Shown here in pieces: positions 54,360-63,560 of a stretch of 64,000 nucleotides of DNA (its first letter is position 1; each line of letters opens with the position of its first letter). The translations under genes were made by a program, and so were the position numbers. The DNA comes from Aurantiacibacter rhizosphaerae (lineage in GTDB: Bacteria > Pseudomonadota > Alphaproteobacteria > Sphingomonadales > Sphingomonadaceae). The notes under the pieces are model-generated. The model made no database searches. It had not been told where the DNA came from and saw only the letters and a list, made by a program, of their open reading frames with translations. The stretch spans positions 248,001-312,000 of the forward strand of contig NZ_WUBR01000003.1 in the NCBI RefSeq assembly GCF_009807005.1. The letters run 5' to 3'.

Positions 54360-57300
54360 ATGAACCGCGCTTTCATCGCAAGACTTGCTGGCTCCATCTC
54401 GATAACCGCCGCTTCGGTCGCTCTTGCCCATTCCGCCCAGGCACAGGTGGTGACATCGGCGGGAGACTTGCGCGTGGTGGACGAATCCGGCGTTGTGGTG
54501 ACGGATGGGATAGACCTTTTGCTGCCCCCGCCCGATGGCGCGTATGATAGTACGGTGGATGTCACCGGCGTTGGCCAGATGGTGACCAAGCCAGACCCCA
54601 ATTCCTTTGCCATCGGCCTTTGCACCGGCACGCTGATCAACCCGCGCACCGTGATTTTCGCCGCGCACTGCGTCAACGATAACCCGGCCGAAAGCTATGG
54701 CGCGGCCAGTGGCGGCACGCCCATCAGCTTTGGCTTCAGCGCCAACAACCGCCCCGGCTTGATCGAGTGGATCGGCCTTGGCGCGTCCGAGCCGTTCCAG
54801 ACCAACACCGATCTCAACATCTTCAATGTGGAGCAGATCTGGTACGATGAACGCTCCCTCGAACTGGGCTTCCTGGAAGCGGACGTGGCGCTGGCAACGC
54901 TGGATACCCATGCCGATGGTATCCCCACCTGGACCATGTTGTTCTCTCCCCTTACCGAGGAAACGCATGTCCTGATCAATGGCTATGGCCGCAACGGCAC
55001 CGGTATCACCGGCTCTGCCAATGGCGTGGATTTCCGCCGCCGCATCGCGGAGAATGTCGTCTCGGTCCTCGGATCACTGGAGGATCGCAACGACTGGCTG
55101 TTTGGCGAAGGCGATTACGGCCTGCCGCAAAACCTTTACATGACCGATTTCGACAGCCCCGGCGGAGAGATCACCTACGACCCCGCCACCGGCAATTTCG
55201 ACTTCGATGTGTTCAACGGCGGCGCCCTGCCGCGCGAAGGCTCTACCGCGGGCGGCGATTCGGGCGGGCCGCTGATTGCGGACGAGCTGTTCGATAAGCC
55301 GGTGATCCTGGGTGTATTGTCTGGCGGCTCCCGCTTTTTCGGCGCGCAGCCCTCTTCCAGCTATGGCACGCACAGCTTTTACCAGCCGCTGTTCATGTTC
55401 TGGGAATCCATCGTTGCCAACAACAGCTATGCCTATGTCAGCGCCAAGGCGGGCACGGCCAACTGGAGCAACCCGAACCACTGGGTGCAGACCATGGACC
55501 CCAACTATGCCATCGCGGTGAATGGAGAGCTGGAGAACGCGCTGCCCGGCTTCGAAGAACCCGGCGTAACAGGAGAGACGCCGCAGTTCGGCGAAATCTG
55601 CTTCCTTACGGATTGCACCGATCTGGCGGATGAAAGCGTGCCGCTGGACAGCAGCGGCCCCAACAGCGTTTATGTGCCCGGCGGCCCCGGCACCACGGGC
55701 TTTGTGCCCGATAACGTGGTGGGAGACCCGTCGCGCGGGATCAAGGCGCGCTATTACGAAGTCACGCTGGATGCGCCCGGCACCACGATCCTTTCGAATG
55801 ATCGCACGATCGATCGACTCAACATCGGCGGACAGGCCGCGCTGCTGATCCGCAACAACGGCGATTTGTTCGTGTGGGGCGATTACACGCAAACCGGCGG
55901 GCTGCTGAATGTCGATGGCAATCTGCGTACCGGAGAAGCCTTCATCAACGCAGGCTTCCTCAGCGGATCGGGCACTTTCGATCCCACCTATCTCACCGTG
56001 GCACAGGGCATCATCGCCCCCGGCGATCTGGGCAAAGCGGGCACTTTGACGATTGCCGGCGATGTCATCCTCTCCAGCGCGGCCGTGACCATCTTCGACG
56101 TGTTCAAGAACAAGGCCGATAGCCTGGCCATCATCGGCGATGCCGACAATTCCGGCATCGCATCGCTTGGCGGCCTGGCCGTGTTCAACATTGGCACGGG
56201 TGGGCAGGCTCCGCGTTGGGGAGACAGCTTTACCGTCGTCACCGCCGAGGGCGGCGTGGATCGCGGTTTTGACGATATCGCGGCCACGGGTTCCGGCATT
56301 CTTTATCCCGAACTGACCTATGGCGATTTCGATGTGGTCGCGGAAATCAAGGCAGGCTCCTTCGTCAATTACCTGTCGAACAGCGGCGTCAGCGATCAAT
56401 ATGCGCTGGCTTTCGGCAGTGCTTTCGACAGCTTGCGCCTGTCCAACTATGCCGATCTTTCCGGCGTGTTCGGCGCGATAGACGTTATGGCGGTGAGCGA
56501 TCTGACCGCCACCTTCAGCGCCAATTCGGTGTCTGCCACGGGCGATCTTTCCGTGTCTGATGAACGGCAGGGCAGCTATGTTCGCAATCTGGTGGGGGAT
56601 CGTCTGTCGATGCTGGGCCAGCGGCAGAACGCAGGCCGCATCCACCTGTCCGGCTCCACCAGGGGCTTTACCAACAGCGACGATCTTTCGCCCGCTGCCG
56701 CATCGCAAATGTCCTTCGCCAGCAATTATCGCGGCGGCAGTCTGCAGGGCCTGGTGCTGCCCGACAACATCAGCGGCTTCATGTCCGTGGGATATGATCG
56801 CAAGAACGAGCTTGGCGGAGATGCGCAGCTGGATTCCAGCGGCACGTGGAACATGGCGATGGGCCTGGAAATGGCCGTGGACGGCAAGACGGTGGTAGGC
56901 TCTGCGCTGGGCTATTCTCGCGGGCAACGCCAGATGGCCGGCACGCTGGCTTCGCTGGATACCAACCAGCTGGCCCTTTACGGCAGCCACCAGCTTGGCG
57001 GCGGCATCTATGTTGGCGGGCAGGCATCGTTTGCCTTCACGAAGCTGGACGCCAGCAGCCGAATGGATGGAGTAGGAGCCAATTTCGCGGTCGACAGCAA
57101 CACCGCATCCTACGCGGCCGATATCGAGCTGGGCTACAACCACCAGATGGGCGGCGTCACCGTAACGCCGCGCACGCGCATCGGTTATTCCAGCTACTCT
57201 GTCGACGGGTTCCAGGATCGGCGGGCGCAGTTCGCCATGGCAATCGACGGTGTTTCGCGCGCAGGCGTGGACTGGCGCACCGGCCTGAAGCTGAGCGGGG

Positions 57301-57590
57301 AAGAAGGCCTGGGCTTTGCCAGCGACTGGACCATCCAGCCTGAGATCCAGGCCGATTACGTGCACCGTCTCAGCGGCAACAGCACCAATATCGATCTGCA
57401 TTTCCTGGAGGCAACCAATGTGAACCTGAACCTGCCGGTGAACCTGCACGATGCATCATATGGTGAACTGCGCGGCGGGGTGAATTTCACCAACGGCGCG
57501 GTGTCCATCGGTGCCGCCGTGGAGGCGCGCATGGCACAGGAATATTATCGCGACGATCGCGCGGTGGTGAACTTCAGCTTCAATTTCTGA
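54360..57590 (+). CDS. Autotransporter with trypsin-like serine protease passenger
   Basis: A 1076-residue type V secreted protein. A signal peptide (about 1-28, ending HSAQAQ) is followed by an S1-type protease domain with the full triad: His103 (FAAHCVND), Asp175 (EADVALATL) and Ser301 (GGDSGGPL). A beta-helix-like stalk (about 430-780) includes autotransporter-type segments such as WSNPNHWV and LNVDGNL. The C-terminal ~270 residues are the outer-membrane barrel, ending in the expected aromatic NFSFNF. It likely releases or displays a protease outside the cell. The ATG at 54360 gives the signal peptide. Confidence 0.9.
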   Translation: MNRAFIARLAGSISITAASVALAHSAQAQVVTSAGDLRVVDESGVVVTDGIDLLLPPPDGAYDSTVDVTGVGQMVTKPDPNSFAIGLCTGTLINPRTVIFAAHCVNDNPAESYGAASGGTPISFGFSANNRPGLIEWIGLGASEPFQTNTDLNIFNVEQIWYDERSLELGFLEADVALATLDTHADGIPTWTMLFSPLTEETHVLINGYGRNGTGITGSANGVDFRRRIAENVVSVLGSLEDRNDWLFGEGDYGLPQNLYMTDFDSPGGEITYDPATGNFDFDVFNGGALPREGSTAGGDSGGPLIADELFDKPVILGVLSGGSRFFGAQPSSSYGTHSFYQPLFMFWESIVANNSYAYVSAKAGTANWSNPNHWVQTMDPNYAIAVNGELENALPGFEEPGVTGETPQFGEICFLTDCTDLADESVPLDSSGPNSVYVPGGPGTTGFVPDNVVGDPSRGIKARYYEVTLDAPGTTILSNDRTIDRLNIGGQAALLIRNNGDLFVWGDYTQTGGLLNVDGNLRTGEAFINAGFLSGSGTFDPTYLTVAQGIIAPGDLGKAGTLTIAGDVILSSAAVTIFDVFKNKADSLAIIGDADNSGIASLGGLAVFNIGTGGQAPRWGDSFTVVTAEGGVDRGFDDIAATGSGILYPELTYGDFDVVAEIKAGSFVNYLSNSGVSDQYALAFGSAFDSLRLSNYADLSGVFGAIDVMAVSDLTATFSANSVSATGDLSVSDERQGSYVRNLVGDRLSMLGQRQNAGRIHLSGSTRGFTNSDDLSPAAASQMSFASNYRGGSLQGLVLPDNISGFMSVGYDRKNELGGDAQLDSSGTWNMAMGLEMAVDGKTVVGSALGYSRGQRQMAGTLASLDTNQLALYGSHQLGGGIYVGGQASFAFTKLDASSRMDGVGANFAVDSNTASYAADIELGYNHQMGGVTVTPRTRIGYSSYSVDGFQDRRAQFAMAIDGVSRAGVDWRTGLKLSGEEGLGFASDWTIQPEIQADYVHRLSGNSTNIDLHFLEATNVNLNLPVNLHDASYGELRGGVNFTNGAVSIGAAVEARMAQEYYRDDRAVVNFSFNF

Positions 57591-57616
57591 CGCTGCAGCC
57601 AGCAATGGCCACTACG

Positions 57617-57649
57617 AAAGGGGGGCGGGGAAACCTGCTCCCCTTTTTT
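57617..57649 (+). terminator. Rho-independent terminator after the autotransporter gene
   Basis: AAAGGGGGGC (57617-57626) pairs with GCTCCCCTTT (57637-57646), including one G-T pair, and six T follow. It lies 27 bases after the stop. Confidence 0.85.
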
Positions 57650-57661
57650 ATGGGCTGACGA

Positions 57662-58429
57662 TCAGATGCCGCCGGGCGTGAAATCGCGGCCCGTTTCGGC
57701 CAGCGCTTCGCACAAGGTATCCACCGCGCTTTCCAGCACATCCCTGCTGGTGGAACGGATCACGAAATTCGCGCCGGTGCGCCCTTCGCGGAAGAAGGGA
57801 TAGCTGCCGATCTGGCACCCCTCGTGCGCCTTTTCGACTTCGCGCAGGATCTCTGCCACTTCGCTTTCGGCGGTCCAGCAGCCCACCGTCTCCACCATCA
57901 GCGGCGCGCCGCCTTCCAGCTGCCCGGTCAACCCGTGCAGCATTTGCGCGGTGATTGCGGGCACTCCTGCCATCAGGAAGATATTGCCGTGGCGAATGCC
58001 GGGCGCGCCCGACATGGCATTGGGAATAAGGTCCGCCCCGTCCGGCACGCGCGCCATGCGCAGGCGCGCATCGTTCAGGCCGCCGGGCTTGTCCTTGTAA
58101 TAATCCTCCAGCATGGCGCGGGCCTGCGGATGGATCACCACGTCCACTCCCAGAGCAGCGGCAATGGCGTCCACGGTGATATCGTCATGCGTGGGGCCGA
58201 TACCGCCAGTGGTGAACAGGTAATCATATGCGGTCCGCAGGGCGTTTACCGCCCCGGCGATGGCATCCATGTCATCGGCCACCACGCGCACCTCTGCCAG
58301 GCGGATACCCTGCACCTGCAGCCAGCTGGCGATCTGCGCGATGTTCTTGTCGGCGGTGCGGCCAGACAGGATCTCGTCACCGATCACCACCAGACCGGCG
58401 GTCCAGACCTTTTCATTGTTCATGCTCAT
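57662..58429 (-). CDS. CinA-like molybdopterin-binding-domain protein
   Basis: A 255-residue protein with the MoaB/MogA-like fold of the competence/damage-inducible CinA N-terminal domain. Features are AGLVVIGDEILSGRTADKN, LFTTGGIGPTHDDITVDAIA and GAPGIRHGNIFLMAGVP. The amidase half of full CinA is missing. Members of this domain family can act as ADP-ribose or nucleotide pyrophosphatases, but function here is not shown. Its ATG overlaps the stop of the monooxygenase gene (ATGA), and it ends the five-gene operon. Confidence 0.85.
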   Translation of the reverse strand: MSMNNEKVWTAGLVVIGDEILSGRTADKNIAQIASWLQVQGIRLAEVRVVADDMDAIAGAVNALRTAYDYLFTTGGIGPTHDDITVDAIAAALGVDVVIHPQARAMLEDYYKDKPGGLNDARLRMARVPDGADLIPNAMSGAPGIRHGNIFLMAGVPAITAQMLHGLTGQLEGGAPLMVETVGCWTAESEVAEILREVEKAHEGCQIGSYPFFREGRTGANFVIRSTSRDVLESAVDTLCEALAETGRDFTPGGI

Positions 58430-59934
58430 TCGGCTGCGATCTTCTCATGAGAGGAGGCAAAGGTGTCCTGCGTTGCCGGGGGAGCCTTGCGCATCTGCAG
58501 AACGCCATCGGCCACGGGGCGCTGGCGGAAATCGAAGCGGTCCTGAAGATAGTTGTGCGCCAGCGTCCACGGCCTTTCCGCCGCAACCTTGGGCATCATG
58601 CTCTTCGCGCGGTTGAGATAGCCTGATGTATAATCCCACGGCTCCACGGGTTCGGGCTCTTCTGACGGCAACAGCACAGGCTCGGCAATATCGGCACCGC
58701 GCTGGCTCATCGTGTTCAGCACCTCGCACGCATATTGCGCGTTGCAATCTGCCCGCAAGGTCCAGCTGGCATTGAGATAGCCGAACACGAAGCTGAGGTT
58801 GGGCAGGTTGGAGAACATGGTGCCGCGATAGAAATAGTGATCGGACCATTCCACCGGCGCCCCGTCCTTCGAAACCTCCACCTTGCCGGCCAGCGTCAGC
58901 CGCAGGCCTGTGGCCGTGATCACCACGTCGGCAGGCAGATATTCGCCCGATTGCAGCTTCACACCGCCCGCATCGAAACCGGCGATGTGATCGGTGACGA
59001 CCTGCGCCTTTTCCGATTTGAGCGCCTCGAACAGATCGCCATCGGGCACCAGGCACAGGCGCTGTTTCCATGGGGTATAGGGCGGCTCGAAATGCTTGGG
59101 ATCGTATTTTTCGCCAAGATGCTCTTGTGTCATGTTGCGCAGCATCTGGGACAGTTTTTCCGGTCTGTGGCGAGACAGGCTGAAGAAAAAGCTGCGCAAT
59201 GCGATGTTTTTCCACCGGGTCAGGCGATAGGCGAGGGCTTCGGGAAACCAGCGCTGGAAACGCTTGTTCCACTTGTCCTGCCGAGGGCCTGCGCCCATCC
59301 ACGTGGGCGTGCGCTGCAACATGGTGACGCTTTTCGCATCGTTAGCCATGGCAGGCACCAGCGTTACGGCGGTGGCGCCCGATCCGATGACCACCACGCG
59401 TTTTCCCGCGTGATCGAATTCCTCTGGCCAGAACTGCGGATGGATCACTTCGCCTGCAAACTGATCGATGCCGGTGATCTGCGCATCGTGCGGATTGTCA
59501 TAATCGTAATACCCGCTGGCAAAATAGAGCCAGCGCGCCGTGGTGACAGTTTGCCCGCCATCGCTGCCCCGCGCGGTGATCGTCCATCGCGCGGTCAGCG
59601 TATCCCAGTCGGCAGACAGCACTTCCTGGTCAAAGCGGATGTGTTCGCGAATGCTGCGCTCATCCACGGTGCGATTGAGATATTCGAGGATGTTCTGCCC
59701 ATCGGCAATGGAATCCTCATGCTTCCACGGCTGGAAGCTGAAGCCCAGCGTGTGCATATCTGAATCCGAACGCACGCCGGGATATCGGAACAGGTCCCAG
59801 GTGCCGCCGACCTGGCCGCGCCGCTCCAGGATCGTATAGCTTCGATCGGGGCACATCATGCCCAGATGCGCGGCCATGGAAATGCCAGAGATACCCGCTC
59901 CGATAATGCAGACGTCGATATCGGGTGGGTTCAT
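58426..59934 (-). CDS. Flavin-containing monooxygenase of Baeyer-Villiger type
   Basis: A 502-residue FAD/NADPH enzyme. The FAD-binding GAGISG is at 12-17, the NADPH-binding GSGATA at about 184-189, and between them residues 159-169 read FAGEVIHPQFW, fitting the Baeyer-Villiger fingerprint F-x-G-x-x-x-H-x-x-x-W. Such enzymes insert oxygen next to a ketone to give an ester; substrate unknown. It follows folD after 12 bases and overlaps the CinA-like gene by four bases. Confidence 0.87.
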   Translation of the reverse strand: MNPPDIDVCIIGAGISGISMAAHLGMMCPDRSYTILERRGQVGGTWDLFRYPGVRSDSDMHTLGFSFQPWKHEDSIADGQNILEYLNRTVDERSIREHIRFDQEVLSADWDTLTARWTITARGSDGGQTVTTARWLYFASGYYDYDNPHDAQITGIDQFAGEVIHPQFWPEEFDHAGKRVVVIGSGATAVTLVPAMANDAKSVTMLQRTPTWMGAGPRQDKWNKRFQRWFPEALAYRLTRWKNIALRSFFFSLSRHRPEKLSQMLRNMTQEHLGEKYDPKHFEPPYTPWKQRLCLVPDGDLFEALKSEKAQVVTDHIAGFDAGGVKLQSGEYLPADVVITATGLRLTLAGKVEVSKDGAPVEWSDHYFYRGTMFSNLPNLSFVFGYLNASWTLRADCNAQYACEVLNTMSQRGADIAEPVLLPSEEPEPVEPWDYTSGYLNRAKSMMPKVAAERPWTLAHNYLQDRFDFRQRPVADGVLQMRKAPPATQDTFASSHEKIAAE

Positions 59935-59946
59935 GAGGCACGCTTT

Positions 59947-60885
59947 CTAGTTCGGATTATTTCCTGAACCTGTGAACATAGTGCGTGAAGGCGCATCGGC
60001 ATAGTCACTGTCCGATGAACTGTTTCCCACCATGGCTGCGCGCGCGGCCTGCACCGTGTTGGCCAGCAGGCAGGCGATCGTCATCGGGCCAACGCCGCCG
60101 GGCACGGGGGTGACGGCGGCAGCGTGCTGCACCTCGTCAAACTTGATGTCGCCCACCAGCTTGGTCTTGCCGTCCTCTGTTTCCTGACGGGTGATGCCCA
60201 CGTCGATCAGCACGGCTCCATCCTTTACCCAGTGGCCCTTCACCAGTTCCGGCGCGCCTGCCGCGGCAACGATCACGTCGGCCTTGCGGCAGATTTCGGG
60301 CAGGCCGTGGGTGTAGATATGGGTGACGGTGACGGTCGCCTCTGCATCCAGCAGCAAATTGGCCACGGGCTTGCCCACGATATTGGACTTGCCGATCACC
60401 ACCACGTCCTTGCCGGTAAGATCGGGGATCACCGAATGGATCAGCATCATCACGCCCAGCGGGGTGCAGGGCACGATGCCGCCCGTGCCGGTGGACAATC
60501 GGCCCACGTTGACAGGGTGAAAGCCATCCACGTCCTTTTCAGGAGAGATGGAGCGCAGCACCAGCCGCGTATCGATATGGTCGGGCAGCGGCACCTGGCA
60601 CAGGATGCCGTGCACGGCGCTATCCTTGTTCAGCGTATCGATCAGCGCCAGCAGATCGTCCTGCGAAGTGTCGGCGGGCAGGCGATGCTCGGTGGACTTG
60701 ATGCCAACCTTTTCGCAGGCCTTGATCTTTCGCCGGACGTAAACCTCGCTGGCGGGATCTTCTCCCACCAGGATCACGGTCAGGCCGGGGGCAGGGTGCC
60801 CTGCCTCCACCAATGCGTCGACTTCGGCCTTGGTCGTCTCGTCCAGCTGGCGCGCGATTGCGCGGCCATCGATAATCTCTGCCAT
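59947..60885 (-). CDS. folD: Bifunctional methylene-THF dehydrogenase/methenyl-THF cyclohydrolase FolD
   Basis: A 312-residue enzyme interconverting methylene-, methenyl- and 10-formyl-THF. Signatures are VGEDPASEVYVRRKIKACE (with the catalytic Lys), QVPLPDHID, SPEKDVDGFHPVNVG, VVIGKSNIVGKPVA and TPVPGGVGPMTIA. The C-terminus has about 20 extra polar residues beyond the usual end. It follows purU after 24 bases and lies in an operon with metF2 and purU, which points to a role in oxidising methyl groups. Confidence 0.95.
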   Translation of the reverse strand: MAEIIDGRAIARQLDETTKAEVDALVEAGHPAPGLTVILVGEDPASEVYVRRKIKACEKVGIKSTEHRLPADTSQDDLLALIDTLNKDSAVHGILCQVPLPDHIDTRLVLRSISPEKDVDGFHPVNVGRLSTGTGGIVPCTPLGVMMLIHSVIPDLTGKDVVVIGKSNIVGKPVANLLLDAEATVTVTHIYTHGLPEICRKADVIVAAAGAPELVKGHWVKDGAVLIDVGITRQETEDGKTKLVGDIKFDEVQHAAAVTPVPGGVGPMTIACLLANTVQAARAAMVGNSSSDSDYADAPSRTMFTGSGNNPN

Positions 60886-60909
60886 AACCCGGCAAAACTC
60901 CTGCTTATG

Positions 60910-61758
60910 TTATTCGAATACGACCGTGCGGTCGCCGTTCAGGAATACCCTGTCTTCCAGATGCGCGCGCACGGCCTTGGCCAGCACGCGGCGTTCCACG
61001 TCGCGCCCCTTGGCCACGAGATCGTCCGGGCTTTCGGTGTGGCTGACGTTTTCCACGTCCTGCGCGATGATCGGCCCCTCGTCCAGATCGTCCGTCACGT
61101 AATGGCTGGTGGCGCCAATCATCTTCACCCCGCGCTTGTAGGCCTGGTGATAGGGTTTGGCGCCCTTGAAGCCCGGCAGGAAGGAGTGGTGGATATTGAT
61201 GCACATGCCGGAAAGATGTTTCGACATCTCGTCCGAAAAGATCTGCATATACCGCGCCAGCACCACCAGATCGGCACCCGTTTCCTTCACGATGCGGCGC
61301 ACTTCGGCCTCTTGCTTGGGCTTCGTGTCCTTGGTGATGGGCAGGTGGTGATAGGGGATATCGCCAATCAGCGACGTGGTGAGCTTTTCGCGCGGGTGGT
61401 TGGAGATGATCGCGGGCACCTCCATGTTAATTTCGCCGATGCGCATGCGATACAAAAGGTCACCCAGGCAGTGATCGAACGCGCTCACCATCAGCACGAC
61501 CTTGGGCACCCAGCCGGGTTCGCGCAGATCCCACTCCATCTCGAAATTCTCGGCGATGGAGGCGAAGGCTTCGCGCAAGGAACCGATATCATTGGCCTGC
61601 GGATCGAACACCAGCCGCATGAAAAAGCGGCCGGTGCGGCGATCCGAGAACTGCTGCGCTTCCTCGATAATGCAATCGCGATCCGCCGTGAACGCCGTCA
61701 CCCGCGCGGAAATACCGGTGCGGATCGGGCAGGAAAGGCGGAGGGTCGCGGTGCTCAT
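60910..61758 (-). CDS. purU: Formyltetrahydrofolate deformylase PurU
   Basis: A 282-residue enzyme releasing formate from 10-formyl-THF. An N-terminal ACT domain (about 8-85, CPIRTGISARVTAFTADRD) precedes the formyltransferase-like domain with LARYMQIFSDEM, the active-site stretch INIHHSFLPGFKGAKPY and GATSHYVTDDLDEGPII. The ATG at 61758 begins the conserved protein. Between metF2 and folD it would regenerate free THF after methyl oxidation. Confidence 0.94.
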   Translation of the reverse strand: MSTATLRLSCPIRTGISARVTAFTADRDCIIEEAQQFSDRRTGRFFMRLVFDPQANDIGSLREAFASIAENFEMEWDLREPGWVPKVVLMVSAFDHCLGDLLYRMRIGEINMEVPAIISNHPREKLTTSLIGDIPYHHLPITKDTKPKQEAEVRRIVKETGADLVVLARYMQIFSDEMSKHLSGMCINIHHSFLPGFKGAKPYHQAYKRGVKMIGATSHYVTDDLDEGPIIAQDVENVSHTESPDDLVAKGRDVERRVLAKAVRAHLEDRVFLNGDRTVVFE

Positions 61759-61783
61759 GACGGGTTCCTTGCTGATATGCCTC

Positions 61784-62656
61784 TTACTGATGCCGGGCGT
61801 CGTAATCATTGATCCATTCGGCAGACGCGGTCAGCGCGCCGAAGGGATAGAAATGCAGACGAACGCGGCCATGCCGCTCGGTCAGCTTTTCTTCAAGGTT
61901 GCCGACAAGTTTGTCCGGACCGGCCTTGCCCACCAGATTGGTGATCGAAACGCCGTATTTCTTCATCACGCTGGCGCTGGCACCCACGCCGCAACGCTTG
62001 GCAAAGCCCAGCAGCCGCTTGATACCGGCGGGGCCGGGCACGCCAAGGCGCACGGGCACATCGATGCCGCGTTCGCGCATATCGGCCAGCCATTCCACGA
62101 TGGCATCATCGTCGAAAGCGAACTGCGTCACGACCAGCGGCACCATGCCATGGGCGGTGATGGCATCCAGCTTGCGCTGCATCCATACCCACAGATCATC
62201 ACGAGAGACATTGGGGTGGCCTTCGGGATGGCCGCCCACGCCGATCACTTCATATCCGTATTTTTCCAGCAGGCCGGTCTCGATGATCTGCAGCGAATCC
62301 TCGAACGGGCCTTCCGGCTCCGGCGGGTCACCTGCGATCACGAAGATGCGTTTCGCCTGGGCGCGCTGGGCGGTTTCGCGAAGGTAGTAGTCCAGTTCCT
62401 CATGCGACTTGATGCGGCGCGCAGAGACGTGGGCAATGGGTTCGAAGCCCAGTTCGCGCACCACGCATGATGCCTCGATACGCTGCTCTATCTCTTCACC
62501 GGGCAGGAAGGTGACGGCGATCTGCGTATCCGGGCGGATCAGCGGCGCGGCTTCGCGCAGGCCATCGATTTCCTTGGCGGTCATTTCAAGCGAATAGCCG
62601 TCGACCATGTTGCCCATCGGCTTTTCCCAATTGGGATGGATCGCTGCGTAGGACAT
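61784..62656 (-). CDS. Methylenetetrahydrofolate reductase-like protein (MetF2)
   Basis: A 290-residue MTHFR-family protein clearly different from the MetF at 16071. It shows SLEMTAKEIDGL, VTFLPGEEIEQRIEA, FVIAGDPPEPEGPFEDSLQ and LGVPGPAGIKRLLGFAKRCGVGAS. Proteins of this branch go with THF-dependent demethylases and are thought to oxidise methyl-THF. The ATG at 62656 has GAGGAGA before it; the longer open frame upstream runs into the promoter region. It heads the operon metF2-purU-folD-monooxygenase-cinA-like and is divergent from the hydrolase-demethylase genes. Confidence 0.88.
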   Translation of the reverse strand: MSYAAIHPNWEKPMGNMVDGYSLEMTAKEIDGLREAAPLIRPDTQIAVTFLPGEEIEQRIEASCVVRELGFEPIAHVSARRIKSHEELDYYLRETAQRAQAKRIFVIAGDPPEPEGPFEDSLQIIETGLLEKYGYEVIGVGGHPEGHPNVSRDDLWVWMQRKLDAITAHGMVPLVVTQFAFDDDAIVEWLADMRERGIDVPVRLGVPGPAGIKRLLGFAKRCGVGASASVMKKYGVSITNLVGKAGPDKLVGNLEEKLTERHGRVRLHFYPFGALTASAEWINDYDARHQ

Positions 62657-62723
62657 TGTCTGCTCTCCTCTCTGGCCGCGGGACCTTACTTGCACGGGGT
62701 CCACTGTCGGCAATGCGTGTTGA

Positions 62724-62753
62724 TTGACAAACCCCCTAGCGCATGACGATAAA
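62724..62753 (+). promoter_or_regulatory. Sigma70-type promoter for the hydrolase and LigM-like genes
   Basis: A perfect -35 TTGACA (62724-62729) and GATAAA (62748-62753) 18 bases later give a start near 62760, about 33 bases before the hydrolase gene. Confidence 0.6.
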
Positions 62754-62767
62754 TTCGTATAGACGAA
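62754..62767. promoter_or_regulatory. Operator-like dyad over the predicted transcription start
   Basis: TTCGT-ATAG-ACGAA is a 5-bp inverted repeat, flanked by AAA and ATTT that nearly extend it. It directly follows the -10 box, the expected place for a repressor such as a MarR or TetR type protein. No such regulator gene is visible in the window. Confidence 0.5.
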
Positions 62768-62792
62768 ATTTTCAAGAACGCGAAGAAATTGA

Positions 62793-63509
62793 GTGGATGC
62801 CGCCGAAATGCTGATGTTCCTGCCAGGCCTGATCTGCGATTCGCGCATGTATGCGCCGCAACAGTCCGCCTTCCCCGATGCAATCGTGGTGGATGGCTAT
62901 GGCATGGCGGATTCGCTGGCAGAGATGGCGCGCATCGCGCTGGCGCAGGCGGATGAGCGCGGCGCTGAAAAGCTGGATGTGTTCGGCCATTCCATGGGCG
63001 GCCGCGTGGCGATGGAAGTCGTACGGCTGGCTCCGCACCGCGTGCGCAGGCTGGCGCTGGTATCCACCGGCATCCATCCGGTTGGAGAGAACGAACCTGC
63101 CAAGCGGGCAGAGCTGCAGAAGATCGGCTATGACAATGGCTTTGAAACCCTGGTGGACACCTGGCTGCCGCCGATGGTGGCTGATGCCAATCGTGACACG
63201 CCCGAATATGCGGTGATGCGCGAGATGTGCCTGTCCAAGGGGCAGGCCATGTTCGACGCGCAGATCAAGGCGCTGCTGGGCCGTCCGCCGTTCGATGATC
63301 TGCTGGCCCGGCTGACATGCCCCACGCTGGTGATGACGGGCGAACTGGATGCCTGGGCGCCGCCATCACAGCATGAAACCATCGCCAGCAAGCTTGCCAA
63401 TTCGCACCTGGTGATCGTGCCGGGTGCCGGGCACATGATCCAGCTGGAAGCGCCCGATGCCGTGAACAGGGCCGTGTCGGACTGGCTGGCAATGCCCGCC
63501 GATGGCTGA
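62793..63509 (+). CDS. Alpha/beta hydrolase
   Basis: A 238-residue hydrolase with the nucleophile elbow GHSMGG (Ser67), Asp186 in TGELDAW and His214 in GAGHMIQLE, so the triad is complete. No signal peptide. The GTG at 62793 has AAGAA upstream; ATG codons at 62808 and 62814 are also possible. It precedes the LigM-like gene by 51 bases and is divergent from a gene set with a Baeyer-Villiger-type enzyme, whose ester product it might cleave; this is inference. Confidence 0.85.
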   Translation: MDAAEMLMFLPGLICDSRMYAPQQSAFPDAIVVDGYGMADSLAEMARIALAQADERGAEKLDVFGHSMGGRVAMEVVRLAPHRVRRLALVSTGIHPVGENEPAKRAELQKIGYDNGFETLVDTWLPPMVADANRDTPEYAVMREMCLSKGQAMFDAQIKALLGRPPFDDLLARLTCPTLVMTGELDAWAPPSQHETIASKLANSHLVIVPGAGHMIQLEAPDAVNRAVSDWLAMPADG

Positions 63510-63560
63510 TTTCACCAAGAATTCTGTTTGAACAAACTTCCTTAGGAGAGGACCTGAAAT

